Of a DNA stretch of 33,156 nt, positions 8,285 through 18,096 are shown piece by piece. The position numbers and the translations under genes are program-made. Within the stretch, counting starts at the first letter, position 1. Every line of letters begins with the position of its first letter. Origin of the DNA: an uncultured Candidatus Saccharibacteria bacterium (GTDB taxonomy: Bacteria; Patescibacteriota; Saccharimonadia; Saccharimonadales; AWTP1-31); assembly GCA_903946795.1 (NCBI GenBank), contig CAJAXB010000002.1:1-33156 (forward strand), given 5' to 3'. Below the pieces are notes generated by a model. The model ran no database searches, had not been told where the DNA came from, and was given only the letters and a program-made list of their open reading frames with translations.

Positions 8285-8941
8285 ATGAAAATTCAGATAA
8301 TAACTCTATTCCCTGAGATGTTTCCAGGAATCATGGATGCATCAATGCTGTGGAAGGCGCAAGAACAAAAGCTCCTTGATATCAGCTATGTCAATTTACG
8401 GGACTTTGGATTAGGCAATCGCAAGACTGTCGATGACACACCGTATGGCGGCGGCGATGGTATGCTTTTAAAACCTGAACCACTGTTTGCTGCAGTCCGC
8501 TTTGCAAAAGAACAAGACCCTGATGCGAACGTTATGCTTATGACCGCACGAGGAGCCCGCTGGAAGCAAGCAAGTGCCCAAAAAGCAGCTGATACCCAAA
8601 CTGGTCTTATCATTATTTGTGGCCGCTATGAAGGCTATGACGAGCGTATTACCTCGCTTGTCGACATGCAGGTATCTATTGGGGATTACGTACTAACTGG
8701 CGGAGAACTGCCGGCAATGGTCGTAACAGATAGTATCGTGCGACTTATTCCAGGAGTATTAGGCGGAGAGAATAGCGCGGCAATTGAAAGCTTTAGCGAT
8801 GGCAGAACGTTAGAATTCCCACAATATACACGTCCTGAAGAATTTGAGGGCATGAAAGTACCTGAAGTACTCCTTAGCGGTAATCACGCAGCAATTGAAA
8901 AATGGCGTACAGAAAATAGCCAGCAAGCAGACAAAAACTAG
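8285..8941 (+). CDS. trmD: tRNA (guanine37-N1)-methyltransferase
   Basis: KIQIITLFPEMFPG, DDTPYGGGDGM, CGRYEGYDERI, GDYVLTGGELPAM, all typical TrmD. Own -10 TAAAAT (8272-8277). Confidence 0.98.
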   Translation: MKIQIITLFPEMFPGIMDASMLWKAQEQKLLDISYVNLRDFGLGNRKTVDDTPYGGGDGMLLKPEPLFAAVRFAKEQDPDANVMLMTARGARWKQASAQKAADTQTGLIIICGRYEGYDERITSLVDMQVSIGDYVLTGGELPAMVVTDSIVRLIPGVLGGENSAAIESFSDGRTLEFPQYTRPEEFEGMKVPEVLLSGNHAAIEKWRTENSQQADKN

Positions 8942-9471
8942 ACTTTATCTATAGTTCCACAGGCAAGACGCGGTCCACCGCTGTGGCCAGATCCAGTCTC
9001 TCCTGGTGTATGTGGATCAAGGTGCGCGTGAATCATAAGGCTGGTTCCTTCTGGTGCAGATTCTTTTCCAAGGAGCGATACAGGGCCATCAGATAATGTG
9101 ACACGTGTCGTGATTGCTTCAAGAACACCATGGCCGTGTGCATCAACGCTAATAGAGGGGAGATCACCCGAGTGATATCCGTGGTTAGCATCTGGATCTG
9201 TATTTCCATTTGGACCTGGATCAAAGTGACCGCCAGCACACTTAAAGCCGTCACAATCACAGGCTGCCTTTTCATGAATATGTACAGCATGCTTACCTTC
9301 AGTAAATACTGCAGGATCTCCTTGAACTTCGAGTTTGATATGAACATATTTCCAGCCGTCTACATCATATTCGGTAAAATGAGCAGTACCACTCTTAAGA
9401 TCCGGGCCTTTCATGTGGGCAACAGCCTTTGCGGTCACTTTTTTATGTTCTGCAAGTAGTGAGACTTCCAT
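8938..9471 (-). CDS. sodC: Cu/Zn superoxide dismutase-like protein, no evident signal peptide
   Basis: HAVHIHEKAACDCDGFKCAGGHFDPGPN...ANHGYHSGDLPSISVDAHGHG...LMIHAH...RLACGTI carries the expected metal ligands and disulfide cysteines. Confidence 0.9.
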   Translation of the reverse strand: MEVSLLAEHKKVTAKAVAHMKGPDLKSGTAHFTEYDVDGWKYVHIKLEVQGDPAVFTEGKHAVHIHEKAACDCDGFKCAGGHFDPGPNGNTDPDANHGYHSGDLPSISVDAHGHGVLEAITTRVTLSDGPVSLLGKESAPEGTSLMIHAHLDPHTPGETGSGHSGGPRLACGTIDKV

Positions 9472-9593
9472 TATTTTGACCTCACTTTTACGACGATATA
9501 AATCGTCGTGACTACAGCGATAAGCGCCGTTCCAATGAGAAGAGACGAGCTACTAGAACTGTGTCCTACGCTGTGATTAGCAAATACTTCCAT
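9471..9593 (-). CDS. 40-aa single-TM microprotein translationally coupled to sodC
   Basis: Manual translation MEVFANHSVGHSSSSSSLLIGTALIAVVTTIYIVVKVRSK; GAGGG SD; stop overlaps the sodC start (TAATG). Confidence 0.65.
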   Translation of the reverse strand: MEVFANHSVGHSSSSSSLLIGTALIAVVTTIYIVVKVRSK

Positions 9594-9654
9594 GTTGTTA
9601 CCCTCTTTTACTACTAGATCTATTGTAGCCTAAAAGTAGGAAAACAGTCAGGAG

Positions 9655-10857
9655 TTAGTAATTAGCAATAAAGGTGTAGGCGTGGCCAGTATTTCCGGCA
9701 CGACCTGTACGACCGATGCGGTGTACGTAGTCAGCGTACGTACTTGGCTGGTCAAAGTTAATGACATGAGAGACATTAGGAATATCGAGTCCACGAGCTG
9801 CAACATCTGTTGCAACAAGAACTTTCACACGGTCATGCTTGAAGGCATTAAGTGCACGCTGTCGTTGCGGTTGGCTCTTGTTACCATGGATCGCTTCAGC
9901 TTTATGGCCCTGAGCGTTCAGGTGATCTGCAAGCTTTTGTACGCCCCATTTTGTTTCACCAAACACGAGTACTTTTTCGAAAGAAGGATCTTCGAGCATT
10001 TCACCAAGTTTGTTGAGTTTCTGGTCTTTTGTTGTTTTCACGACATCTTGAGCGATATGTTCACTTGTTACTGGAGAGACAACTGAAATTGTTTCAGGTT
10101 CTTTAAGTAGCTTATGAATAAGATTGCTAATAGCTGGAGTCATTGTTGCACTGAAACAGAGTCCTTGACGTTCTGCAGGAAGCAGGTCAATGAGGAACTC
10201 AATGTCACCGATGAAGCCCATATCAAGCATCTGATCTGCTTCATCTAGAACAACGATGTGCGTCTTAGCGAGCGAAAGAACGCCACGTTCAACAAGGTCC
10301 TTGAGTCGTCCAGGAGTACCGATAATAACTTCTGGCTTATCACGGAATGTACGAATTTGAGGAACAATATTCATTCCACCAACGCAGAGTACACTTAAGA
10401 ATCCAGAGCCCCGAGAGAATGTTTTAAATTCATCATCAATTTGCTGAGCAAGTTCACGAGTAGGCGCAACGATTAGTGCTGTTGTGCCGCGAGGCATATC
10501 GAGTAGGCGCTGAATCATTGGTAGTACGAAGGCCGCAGTTTTTCCTGTTCCGGTGTTAGCAAGTCCAATAACATCCTTACCTGCAAGAACGTGCGTAATT
10601 GCTTGGTCCTGGATAGCCGTTGGAGTTACATAGCCAGCTTTTTCGATGTTGGCTTTAAGACCATCGTGAAAAGGGAAGTCAGCGAATGCATGTTTTGCAA
10701 CGTATACTGGCTGCTCTGTACGAGGTTTTGGTTTGTTAATATAACGAGATGGATCAATATATGCGCCACGTCGGTTGCCACGTGAAGATGGCTTACTTCG
10801 GTAAGAAGTGCGACCGCCTTTATTACGGCCATATGAGGAGTAAGTGTTGTTGTACAA
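9655..10857 (-). CDS. DEAD-box ATP-dependent RNA helicase; TTG start favoured
   Basis: ANTGTGKTAAF, VLDEADQMLDMGF, SATM, HRIGRTGRAG motifs. The listed start (10884) is GTG; a TTG at 10857 with AAAGG SD gives MYNNTYSSYGRNKGG. Confidence 0.93.
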   Translation of the reverse strand: MYNNTYSSYGRNKGGRTSYRSKPSSRGNRRGAYIDPSRYINKPKPRTEQPVYVAKHAFADFPFHDGLKANIEKAGYVTPTAIQDQAITHVLAGKDVIGLANTGTGKTAAFVLPMIQRLLDMPRGTTALIVAPTRELAQQIDDEFKTFSRGSGFLSVLCVGGMNIVPQIRTFRDKPEVIIGTPGRLKDLVERGVLSLAKTHIVVLDEADQMLDMGFIGDIEFLIDLLPAERQGLCFSATMTPAISNLIHKLLKEPETISVVSPVTSEHIAQDVVKTTKDQKLNKLGEMLEDPSFEKVLVFGETKWGVQKLADHLNAQGHKAEAIHGNKSQPQRQRALNAFKHDRVKVLVATDVAARGLDIPNVSHVINFDQPSTYADYVHRIGRTGRAGNTGHAYTFIANY

Positions 10858-11050
10858 GAATGTACCTTTCGTTTGATGGCACACACCACAATAGAATTGC
10901 TATGTATGCGTTAATATTTCTCTAACTGCGAAGATCTGAACAGCGAGAAAATACTTCAAACGACTCGATATTCAATAGAATCACAAATAGACTCTAATCA
11001 TAACACGTTAGACGCTAATTGTCTAGTGCAATAATGCTTATGCTTGCCTA

Positions 11051-12865
11051 TTATTTTTGGCGTTTTCGTTTGTTTGGATCAAGCTCTCGTTTGCGAAGGC
11101 GTAGACTCTTCGGCGTGACTTCAAGAAGTTCATCATTCTCAAGGAAATCGAGGCATTCTTCAAGACTAAAAATAACTGGAGGTGTGAGCTGTACTACACC
11201 GTCGCTACTGCTACTACGCATGTTAGTGAGGTGCTTTTCTTTTGCAACGTTAATTTCCATGTCATCACCACGAGTATTGAGTCCAATGATCTGACCTGCA
11301 TATACTTTTATTCCAGCTCCGACGAAACAAGTTCCACGTTCTTCAACCGTTTGCAGGGCATATGCTGTTGTTGTTCCAGTCTGGAAAGCAATAAGTACGC
11401 CATTACGTTGCTGGCTGAGTGCAGGTCCAAGTTCCTGATAGCCAATAATAAGGCTGTTCATGATTGCCGTACCCTTTGTTGCAGTCATGAGTGTATTACG
11501 AAGTCCTAGAAGAGTTCGAGTTGGCATTTCATAGATAAGCTTTGTTACGCCTTTAGAAGTTGTGAATTGCTCTTTAAGGTTAGCCCGTCGTTGTCCAAGT
11601 TCAGCCTGTACGGCACCCACTTGTTCGGCACCCACTTCAATAATAACTTCTTCAAGTGGCTCCATAGTCTTGCCATCTTCTTCATGGGTCACAACTTGTG
11701 GACGACCGACTTCGAATTCAAATCCTTCACGGCGCATTGTTTCAATGAGCACGCTCAAGTGCAGTTCGCCACGACCAGATACGAGGAATCCGATACCGTC
11801 TTGCTCAACAAGAAGACCGATGTTTGTTTCAAGTTCTTTTTGGAGGCGATCTGCAATTTGTCGGCTTGTGCTAAAGTCAGCTTCAGTTCCCTTGAAAGGA
11901 GAAGTGTTTGGACCGAGATAGATCTTAAGCGTTGGAGCTTCGACTTCAAGTACTGGCAATGCTTCAGGTTTTTCTGGATCAGCGATAGTCTCACCAATCT
12001 GAATATTTCCCATTCCCGTAACACTTACAATGTCACCAGCAATCGCATGTGGGGTTTCAATCTTTGCAAGACCTTGGTGGTTATAAATTTTATCAACCTT
12101 TGCTTTTGCAAAACTTCCATCTTTTTTACAGACAACAACTTGGTCGTTCGCCTTTACTCGACCACGAGTGATGCGGCCAACGGCGTACTTGCCTTGGAAG
12201 CTATCCCAGCTCAGCGCTGTAACGAGCATTTGGAATGGAAGATCTGGCTCTACTGTAGGGGCAGGTACTTCGTTGATAATACCGTCAAAGAGTACAGAAA
12301 GATCACCATCTGCTTCTGAATCCTCCGGAATAGATTTCCACGCTTTTCCAGCTCGACCTACCGCGTAGTAAATAGGGTAATGGAGTTGATCTTCATGGAC
12401 TGCTAATTCTAGGAATAGGTCAGCGAGTTCATCTTCAACTTCGTGAATACGGCTACCAGGCTTATCTATTTTGTTAATAACAACGATTGGCTTTAGGTTG
12501 AGAGCAAGTGCTTTTGTAAGTACGAACTTAGTCTGCGGCATAGGACCTTCTTGTGCATCTACGATAAGGATACAGCCATCTGCCATGTTGAGTGTTCGTT
12601 CTACTTCACCGCCAAAGTCAGCGTGCCCAGGAGTATCGATGATATTGATGTGATAATCATCATGCTGCACAGCAGTAATCTTGGCAGTAATGGTGATACC
12701 ACGCTCACGTTCCTGATCGCCACTATCCATGATAAGTTCTTGGCTCATCTCAGCTTGGTTATCGCGAAACGTATTGGATTGCTTTAATAGTCCATCGACA
12801 AGTGTTGTTTTACCGTGGTCAACGTGCGCAATAATAGCAACATTTCGAATCTTTTTTGGGTCCAT
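11051..12865 (-). CDS. typA: Ribosome-associated GTPase TypA/BipA
   Basis: [37 protein letters not shown], 604 aa, BipA-type C-terminus. Confidence 0.97.
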   Translation of the reverse strand: MDPKKIRNVAIIAHVDHGKTTLVDGLLKQSNTFRDNQAEMSQELIMDSGDQERERGITITAKITAVQHDDYHINIIDTPGHADFGGEVERTLNMADGCILIVDAQEGPMPQTKFVLTKALALNLKPIVVINKIDKPGSRIHEVEDELADLFLELAVHEDQLHYPIYYAVGRAGKAWKSIPEDSEADGDLSVLFDGIINEVPAPTVEPDLPFQMLVTALSWDSFQGKYAVGRITRGRVKANDQVVVCKKDGSFAKAKVDKIYNHQGLAKIETPHAIAGDIVSVTGMGNIQIGETIADPEKPEALPVLEVEAPTLKIYLGPNTSPFKGTEADFSTSRQIADRLQKELETNIGLLVEQDGIGFLVSGRGELHLSVLIETMRREGFEFEVGRPQVVTHEEDGKTMEPLEEVIIEVGAEQVGAVQAELGQRRANLKEQFTTSKGVTKLIYEMPTRTLLGLRNTLMTATKGTAIMNSLIIGYQELGPALSQQRNGVLIAFQTGTTTAYALQTVEERGTCFVGAGIKVYAGQIIGLNTRGDDMEINVAKEKHLTNMRSSSSDGVVQLTPPVIFSLEECLDFLENDELLEVTPKSLRLRKRELDPNKRKRQK

Positions 12866-12958
12866 AACTGTAGTCCTTTGTAATAAAATAACCGCTTATC
12901 GAGCGGCTAATGCATCTATATTAGACTTATTTTAACACAAGCTCGATTATTTTGCCAC

Positions 12959-13753
12959 CTACTTACGAGGGTTCCAGGGAAAGAACTTGTTTGTGCGTTT
13001 TGCATAGGCTTGGTAATTCTTGTCATTGGCGTATTTTTTCTCTAGCAATGGAACGCCAGAAACGAACAAGATAAGAATAGTAATCGTTACTGGCCCAATG
13101 AGTGCAAACAGTTTGGTACCAAACGGTAGGCTCGTGGATGCACAAATCAACCATAATCCCCACCACTGGGTAACTTCTCCAAAATAGTTCGGATGCCTTG
13201 TATATTGCCAGAGCCCAGTTTGCATAACAGAGCCTTTGGCCGGCTTGCTTGCAATAAATTTGCGTAGTTGGTAATCGCCAATTGCTTCAAAGCCAAAGCC
13301 AAATACCCAGAGTACTACACCTGCTGCTAGCCAGGCAGATACAGAAAGGGTTTGCTGGATGCCAGCAGTCAATGTAACGGGTAGCGAGACGAGTACAAGC
13401 AGGAATCCTTGCAATATAAACACCTGGAAGTATGAACGAATGAGAAAGAACTTACCCCAATCCTTGCGCCACTGTGCATAGCGAAAATCTTCAGTTTTAG
13501 ATTTATTGCGTGTCGCAATGTGAATTGCTAAACGCAGACCCCATATAGCGGTCAGAATGACGACCAAGAATGATACCCCACTCTGTGTAGTATTGATACT
13601 AAGTGCACTAACGGCTGCGACTATAAAACCAAGGCCCCAGGCAGTATCAGCAACATCGTTACGTTTTTTCATTGTTGCCAACAAAAACCATGCTGTCATG
13701 TAAAGGATTATGATTGACCCGACGGTGATGAGAACGTTATTTATATCATTCAT
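12959..13753 (-). CDS. DUF1295 / steroid 5-alpha-reductase-fold membrane protein
   Basis: [10 protein letters not shown]...[11 protein letters not shown]...[23 protein letters not shown]; start reassigned from 13786 to the ATG at 13753 because of a TATACT -10 10 nt upstream. Confidence 0.85.
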   Translation of the reverse strand: MNDINNVLITVGSIIILYMTAWFLLATMKKRNDVADTAWGLGFIVAAVSALSINTTQSGVSFLVVILTAIWGLRLAIHIATRNKSKTEDFRYAQWRKDWGKFFLIRSYFQVFILQGFLLVLVSLPVTLTAGIQQTLSVSAWLAAGVVLWVFGFGFEAIGDYQLRKFIASKPAKGSVMQTGLWQYTRHPNYFGEVTQWWGLWLICASTSLPFGTKLFALIGPVTITILILFVSGVPLLEKKYANDKNYQAYAKRTNKFFPWNPRK

Positions 13754-13826
13754 AAACATTAGTAGTATAGCACTTACCCATATCAATGCGGTGGTTATGA
13801 GTTAGATACGCTAAAATAGATAGTCT

Positions 13827-15167
13827 ATGACTCAAACGCATGCACTCGATATTCTGAAACTTGGCAAAAACGTCTTTTTGACTGGTGCTGCGGGAAGCGG
13901 TAAAACACACGTACTCAACCAGTACATTAAGTATCTTAAAAAACATAAAATACCTGTTGCTATTACTGCATCCACCGGGATTGCTGCAACCCATATGCAG
14001 GGAAAGACAATTCATTCTTGGGCACACATTGGTATTAAAGAATCTTTGAGTCAGGCAGATCTAGCGCATATGTTCGCAAAAAAAGACGTTCGTACTGCAA
14101 TTGCTGAAGCGAAAGTTTTAATTATCGATGAGGTATCGATGCTCCATCACTATCGATTAGATATGGTTAATGCAGTGCTCCAAAAGATGCATGGCAATGA
14201 TAAGCCATTCGGCGGTGTTCAGGTTGTGTTATGTGGCGACCTCTTCCAACTACCGCCAGTCTCCAGGATGTCGCGAGCTCAATACGTCACCGATGCTGAC
14301 GTTTGGGACGATATGGATATACATATCTGTTATCTAACTGAACAGCACCGACAGGACGATGATGCACTTATCCAACTTTTGAATGAAATGCGTGATGGAG
14401 AAGTATCTGAGCAATCGCTTGAAATCCTACACAAACGCAAGCAAGCAAAGCTCAATACCGCCATTACACCGACAAAGCTATTTACCCATAATGTAGATGT
14501 TGACGTTATGAATCAGGAAGAACTCGATAGGTTACCCGGTAAAGCGCGCACATACAAGATGACGCAAAAAGGGGACAAGTCAGTTGCTAAAGCGCTCAAA
14601 ACAAACTGTCTTGCACCAGAAGAATTAGTCTTAAAGAAAAATGCAATCGTCATGTTTGTCCAGAACAACTACGCAAAAGGATATGTGAATGGTACACTCG
14701 GCAAAGTTGTGTCGTTTGGACTAGATGGATCACCTGTCGTGGATACTTTGGATGGAAAGACAATAACCGTACCTATGGGGAGTTGGCGGGTAGAAGAAGG
14801 GGATAGTGTTATTGCTGAGATCAATCAGCTTCCGCTGCGCCTAGCCTGGGCAATAACAATTCACAAAAGCCAAGGTATGACACTCGATGCAGCTCAAATT
14901 GATTTATCTAAGACATTCATCATGGGCATGGGCTACGTAGCATTATCTCGTGTACGATCGCTCGATACACTTAATCTCATGGGAATTAATCAAAAAGCGC
15001 TCATGGTCGATCCATTAGTTATTGAGATCGATTCTCAACTTACACAAGAATCAGAACGGTACCGGAGAGCAATAGAAGCTATGTCAGCAGCAGAATTACT
15101 CACTGCCCATGAAGAATATATAGCCTCTCTCAAATATGAGGGCCGCCTTAATCTTGCTGACATATAA
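13827..15167 (+). CDS. PIF1-like DNA helicase (SF1B)
   Basis: FLTGAAGSGKTHVL Walker A, IIDEVSML Walker B, ASTGIAA, AWAITIHKSQGMTLD, YVALSRVRSLDTL. Confidence 0.93.
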   Translation: MTQTHALDILKLGKNVFLTGAAGSGKTHVLNQYIKYLKKHKIPVAITASTGIAATHMQGKTIHSWAHIGIKESLSQADLAHMFAKKDVRTAIAEAKVLIIDEVSMLHHYRLDMVNAVLQKMHGNDKPFGGVQVVLCGDLFQLPPVSRMSRAQYVTDADVWDDMDIHICYLTEQHRQDDDALIQLLNEMRDGEVSEQSLEILHKRKQAKLNTAITPTKLFTHNVDVDVMNQEELDRLPGKARTYKMTQKGDKSVAKALKTNCLAPEELVLKKNAIVMFVQNNYAKGYVNGTLGKVVSFGLDGSPVVDTLDGKTITVPMGSWRVEEGDSVIAEINQLPLRLAWAITIHKSQGMTLDAAQIDLSKTFIMGMGYVALSRVRSLDTLNLMGINQKALMVDPLVIEIDSQLTQESERYRRAIEAMSAAELLTAHEEYIASLKYEGRLNLADI

Positions 15168-15233
15168 CAAACTACAACACTTTATTTTGTAATATGTCTA
15201 AAACATAGTTATTATGGTTTTAGGAGAAAAAAT

Positions 15234-15476
15234 ATGGACCCAACAACAAATTCAACACCAACCGATAACACAAGTGCTCCACAGCCAGTAGATCCTGCTG
15301 CAATGCCAGTAGAGCCAACAAACCCAAGTGACCCAGCTGCAATGCCAGTTATGGATCCACCAGTAACGCCACCAGCTCCAGCTGCTGAAGCACCAGCTCC
15401 AGAAGCACCTGCTGCACCTGCGGAACCAGCTGCACCCGCTCCAACGGATCAGACACCGCAACCTGGTGTAATGTAG
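15234..15476 (+). CDS. Pro/Ala-rich low-complexity protein
   Basis: AGGAG SD; composition PAPEAPAAPAEPAAPAPTDQTPQPG; followed by a strong terminator. Confidence 0.6.
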   Translation: MDPTTNSTPTDNTSAPQPVDPAAMPVEPTNPSDPAAMPVMDPPVTPPAPAAEAPAPEAPAAPAEPAAPAPTDQTPQPGVM

Positions 15477-15483
15477 TCATTTA

Positions 15484-15780
15484 ATGACAAAGAACAATCG
15501 GTTACAGAGAGAGTCTAAACTTTCTCGTAACCGATTTTTTTATGACTCAAATAATGCTATCGTGTTATTCCAGTGGCCAAATATTCCCTTAAGTATTTGG
15601 ATAATCTGCACACTGGTAACTGCATATACTTCAGGAACTGTGCAGAATATATCTAGTCTCATTGCAACGATTAGTCTCGTTATATGGACACTACTTGAAA
15701 TAACGACGGGAGTTAACTACTTCAGAAGAATGCTAGGATTAATCATCCTAGCATACGTTATCCTGACGCGACTGTTCTAA
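15484..15780 (+). CDS. Small multi-TM protein; N-terminus uncertain because a terminator lies inside the predicted 5' end
   Basis: Hydrophobic segments IPLSIWIICTLVTAYTSG, ISSLIATISLVIWTLLEI, LGLIILAYVIL; an in-frame GTG at 15562 is an alternative start. Confidence 0.45.
   Translation: MTKNNRLQRESKLSRNRFFYDSNNAIVLFQWPNIPLSIWIICTLVTAYTSGTVQNISSLIATISLVIWTLLEITTGVNYFRRMLGLIILAYVILTRLF
15496..15541 (+). terminator. Intrinsic terminator after the Pro/Ala-rich gene
   Basis: AATCGGTTAC (15496-15505)/GTAACCGATT (15527-15536), plus GAGA/TCTC extension and T-tract. Confidence 0.9.
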
Positions 15781-17640
15781 TTACTTAGAGAACGAGCAAG
15801 ACCAACCAAACCATGTACAGTTGTAGTTTCGTTCATATATTGCCGGTACAGATAAGTTGCCTACGCTGTCTACGGCATAGAATTCGTACTTATACTTTTG
15901 TCCAGCGTAGAGGTCAAAATCAGTGAATACTCTATTGACCCCGTTATAGATTACTTTTCCGTTCTTTTTGACTACGTAGTTTGTAATGATTTTTGGAGAT
16001 GTACTTGCTCCCCAAGAGAGTGCAGCACCTTGTCTAAACTCAAATAGATTGCTATCCCAACCAATGGCTACAGGGAATTCTCCAGGAAGTGTCATTGTAG
16101 AAGGAACAACAACTGGTGGAGGCGTTGTTTGGGTCGTCGTAGTCGTGCTTGTTGTTGTCCCCGTGGTTGTGCCGGTCGTAGTCGTCGTAGTCGTGCTTGT
16201 TGTTCCAGTAGTGGTACTGCTTGTGGCTGGCGCAGTAGTGACTGCAGGGTAACTACTTGTTACATATGGGCAATAGAAGGTTGATTTTGTTCCATTGCTA
16301 CAGTTATTTGTAGGAGGCGCAATAAGTTGTACATTATCCTGGCCGATAAGACCATTAAGAAGGTTATTGTCAGATATGTCGTTGATTCCCAGATTAGCCC
16401 AGGCAGTTTTTGTAGTTGGATTTAGTACGCCAGAAACTTGTATTGCGGAGACACCGCTTGTATCAACAATGACGACACCGTAGTCTCTCATCGCTCGTGC
16501 AAAGATACGAGCAGTTTCAGCCTTCTTTGTGTCTGCCTTAAGATCTGGACGTGAATTAATCCAATTTTCTATGTATGCATCATCGACGTTAAGGCGGAAC
16601 CTAGAACCTTCAGGAATAAGCGCCTTTTGTGTGTAGAGAGCGTCTAACTCTGCAGATACCCCACCAAGTCTTGCAGAGTGTTTCGTTTTTGAGGCCCATT
16701 CAAATTTACTTGCAGGAGCTACTGCGGTACCACAGGTAGTGCCTTCAGCTGCAGTATTAAGTTGCGCAGTTGTACATTCAGGACCAAACGCAGTGTTTGC
16801 TATAGACATGCCGAGCGCATGCCTAATTTCACCTGCCGCAACTTCTTCAGGAGTCGTAAGGGTTGCATAGAAAGATAGGCCTGATCCACGGTCTCCAGTA
16901 CTTCCTTCATATGTTCGATAATCTATCTTTGCTCCACTTGGGTTACGGCCAACTTGTACTGAATAGGTACAGAGCCTCTCTCTAAATAATGGTCCACATT
17001 GTGTGTATGCTGCTAAATCTTTCTTTACCCCAGCTAGGTAAATGATTTCACCGGTCTGGTCATTAAGAATGACTGCTTCATTGTCGCCAGCCTGACCCAC
17101 AACCCACGCATCGTTCCATGGAATACTTGTCTTTGGGAGATTTGAGAATGAGGCTCCGGTACCGTCTAGATTTGAATCATACACAGATGCCTGAATCTGG
17201 ATGGTCCGGTTGGCGTCTTTTGCATTAAAGACAGTTCGAGAGAAATTAGATGGTAGGGCTTCAAATCCAAAATCAGTCAATGTTTTATTTCGGGCAGCTA
17301 GACCAGTTGTAGAAAGATCATTGCCGTTTCGGTAGTTCCAGAAACGAGAAGCATAATCCGCAGACTGCGAGTCTACCGGGAGGCTGCAGGCTGCCTGATT
17401 CCATACTGCGTTTCCAAAAGGGACTTTATACGTGTAATTCGCTACTCGAGCTCCACAGGTAGTAGTTGCTGGAGACGAAGGAGTTCCAGTGTACGCAAAT
17501 GAAAAACCTAGCCCAACAATTCCTAATGCAACAAACACTACAACAAGCAAGGCTTGTGCAGAACGTTTTGTTCTAAAAGTGTTAGTTATTTTCTGCCAAA
17601 GAGATTGTTTTTTTTGCGGAGCAGTTTCATTTGATTCCAT
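15781..17640 (-). CDS. Large membrane-anchored surface protein with Thr-rich linker and C-terminal Fn3-like domain
   Basis: N-terminal TM ALLVVVFVALGIVGLGFSFAY; TTTTTTTGTTTGTTTSTTTTT linker; C-terminal KNGKVIYNGVNRVFTDFDLYAGQKYKYEFYAVDSVGNLS is Fn3-like. Confidence 0.8.
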   Translation of the reverse strand: MESNETAPQKKQSLWQKITNTFRTKRSAQALLVVVFVALGIVGLGFSFAYTGTPSSPATTTCGARVANYTYKVPFGNAVWNQAACSLPVDSQSADYASRFWNYRNGNDLSTTGLAARNKTLTDFGFEALPSNFSRTVFNAKDANRTIQIQASVYDSNLDGTGASFSNLPKTSIPWNDAWVVGQAGDNEAVILNDQTGEIIYLAGVKKDLAAYTQCGPLFRERLCTYSVQVGRNPSGAKIDYRTYEGSTGDRGSGLSFYATLTTPEEVAAGEIRHALGMSIANTAFGPECTTAQLNTAAEGTTCGTAVAPASKFEWASKTKHSARLGGVSAELDALYTQKALIPEGSRFRLNVDDAYIENWINSRPDLKADTKKAETARIFARAMRDYGVVIVDTSGVSAIQVSGVLNPTTKTAWANLGINDISDNNLLNGLIGQDNVQLIAPPTNNCSNGTKSTFYCPYVTSSYPAVTTAPATSSTTTGTTSTTTTTTTGTTTGTTTSTTTTTQTTPPPVVVPSTMTLPGEFPVAIGWDSNLFEFRQGAALSWGASTSPKIITNYVVKKNGKVIYNGVNRVFTDFDLYAGQKYKYEFYAVDSVGNLSVPAIYERNYNCTWFGWSCSFSK

Positions 17641-17700
17641 GTTGTTACCCGTTTAAGTTATTAGCGCTTGTATAAAGTATAGCAAAAATAACGGTTATCT

Positions 17701-18078
17701 TTAAATTCCACCAAGCTTATCCATTGCTTCGTGCGAGAGTCCAAAATAATGGGCCACTTCATGCCATACAGTCTTATGAATTTGTTTTCTGAGACTTAAT
17801 TCATCTTCGCAATACGCAAGCATTGGTTTTCTGAAAATCGTGATCTTGTCTGGAATCACTAAGTTATAACCAGAGTTACGAGCTGGCAAAGGAATACCTT
17901 CGTAGAGACCGAAGAGCGTGTGCCCAGGTTGTAGTTTGAGCTTAATAATTTGTTCTTTGGTGGGTGTATCTTCTGTGACGAAGACAACATTCTTTATTCG
18001 TGTGAAATATTTTTCCGGAATTGCATCAATAGCTTCAGAGACATAGGATTCAAATTGCTGTTCACTAACATCAAGCAT
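17701..18078 (-). CDS. Zincin-like metallopeptidase family protein
   Basis: HKTVWHEVAHYFGLSHEAM (HExxH) and RNSGYNLVIPDKITIFRKPM. Confidence 0.85.
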   Translation of the reverse strand: MLDVSEQQFESYVSEAIDAIPEKYFTRIKNVVFVTEDTPTKEQIIKLKLQPGHTLFGLYEGIPLPARNSGYNLVIPDKITIFRKPMLAYCEDELSLRKQIHKTVWHEVAHYFGLSHEAMDKLGGI

Positions 18079-18096
18079 AGTATCTATTAGTATACG

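Noticed and set aside
11005-11025. TTAGAC...GTCTAG inverted repeat between typA and the DEAD-box gene
   Set aside because: Short stem without T-run on either strand; not enough to call a terminator or regulatory site.
11567-12319. 250-aa + strand ORF, plus other + ORFs in 11019-12935
   Set aside because: Antisense to typA; composition reflects reverse-complement codon usage.
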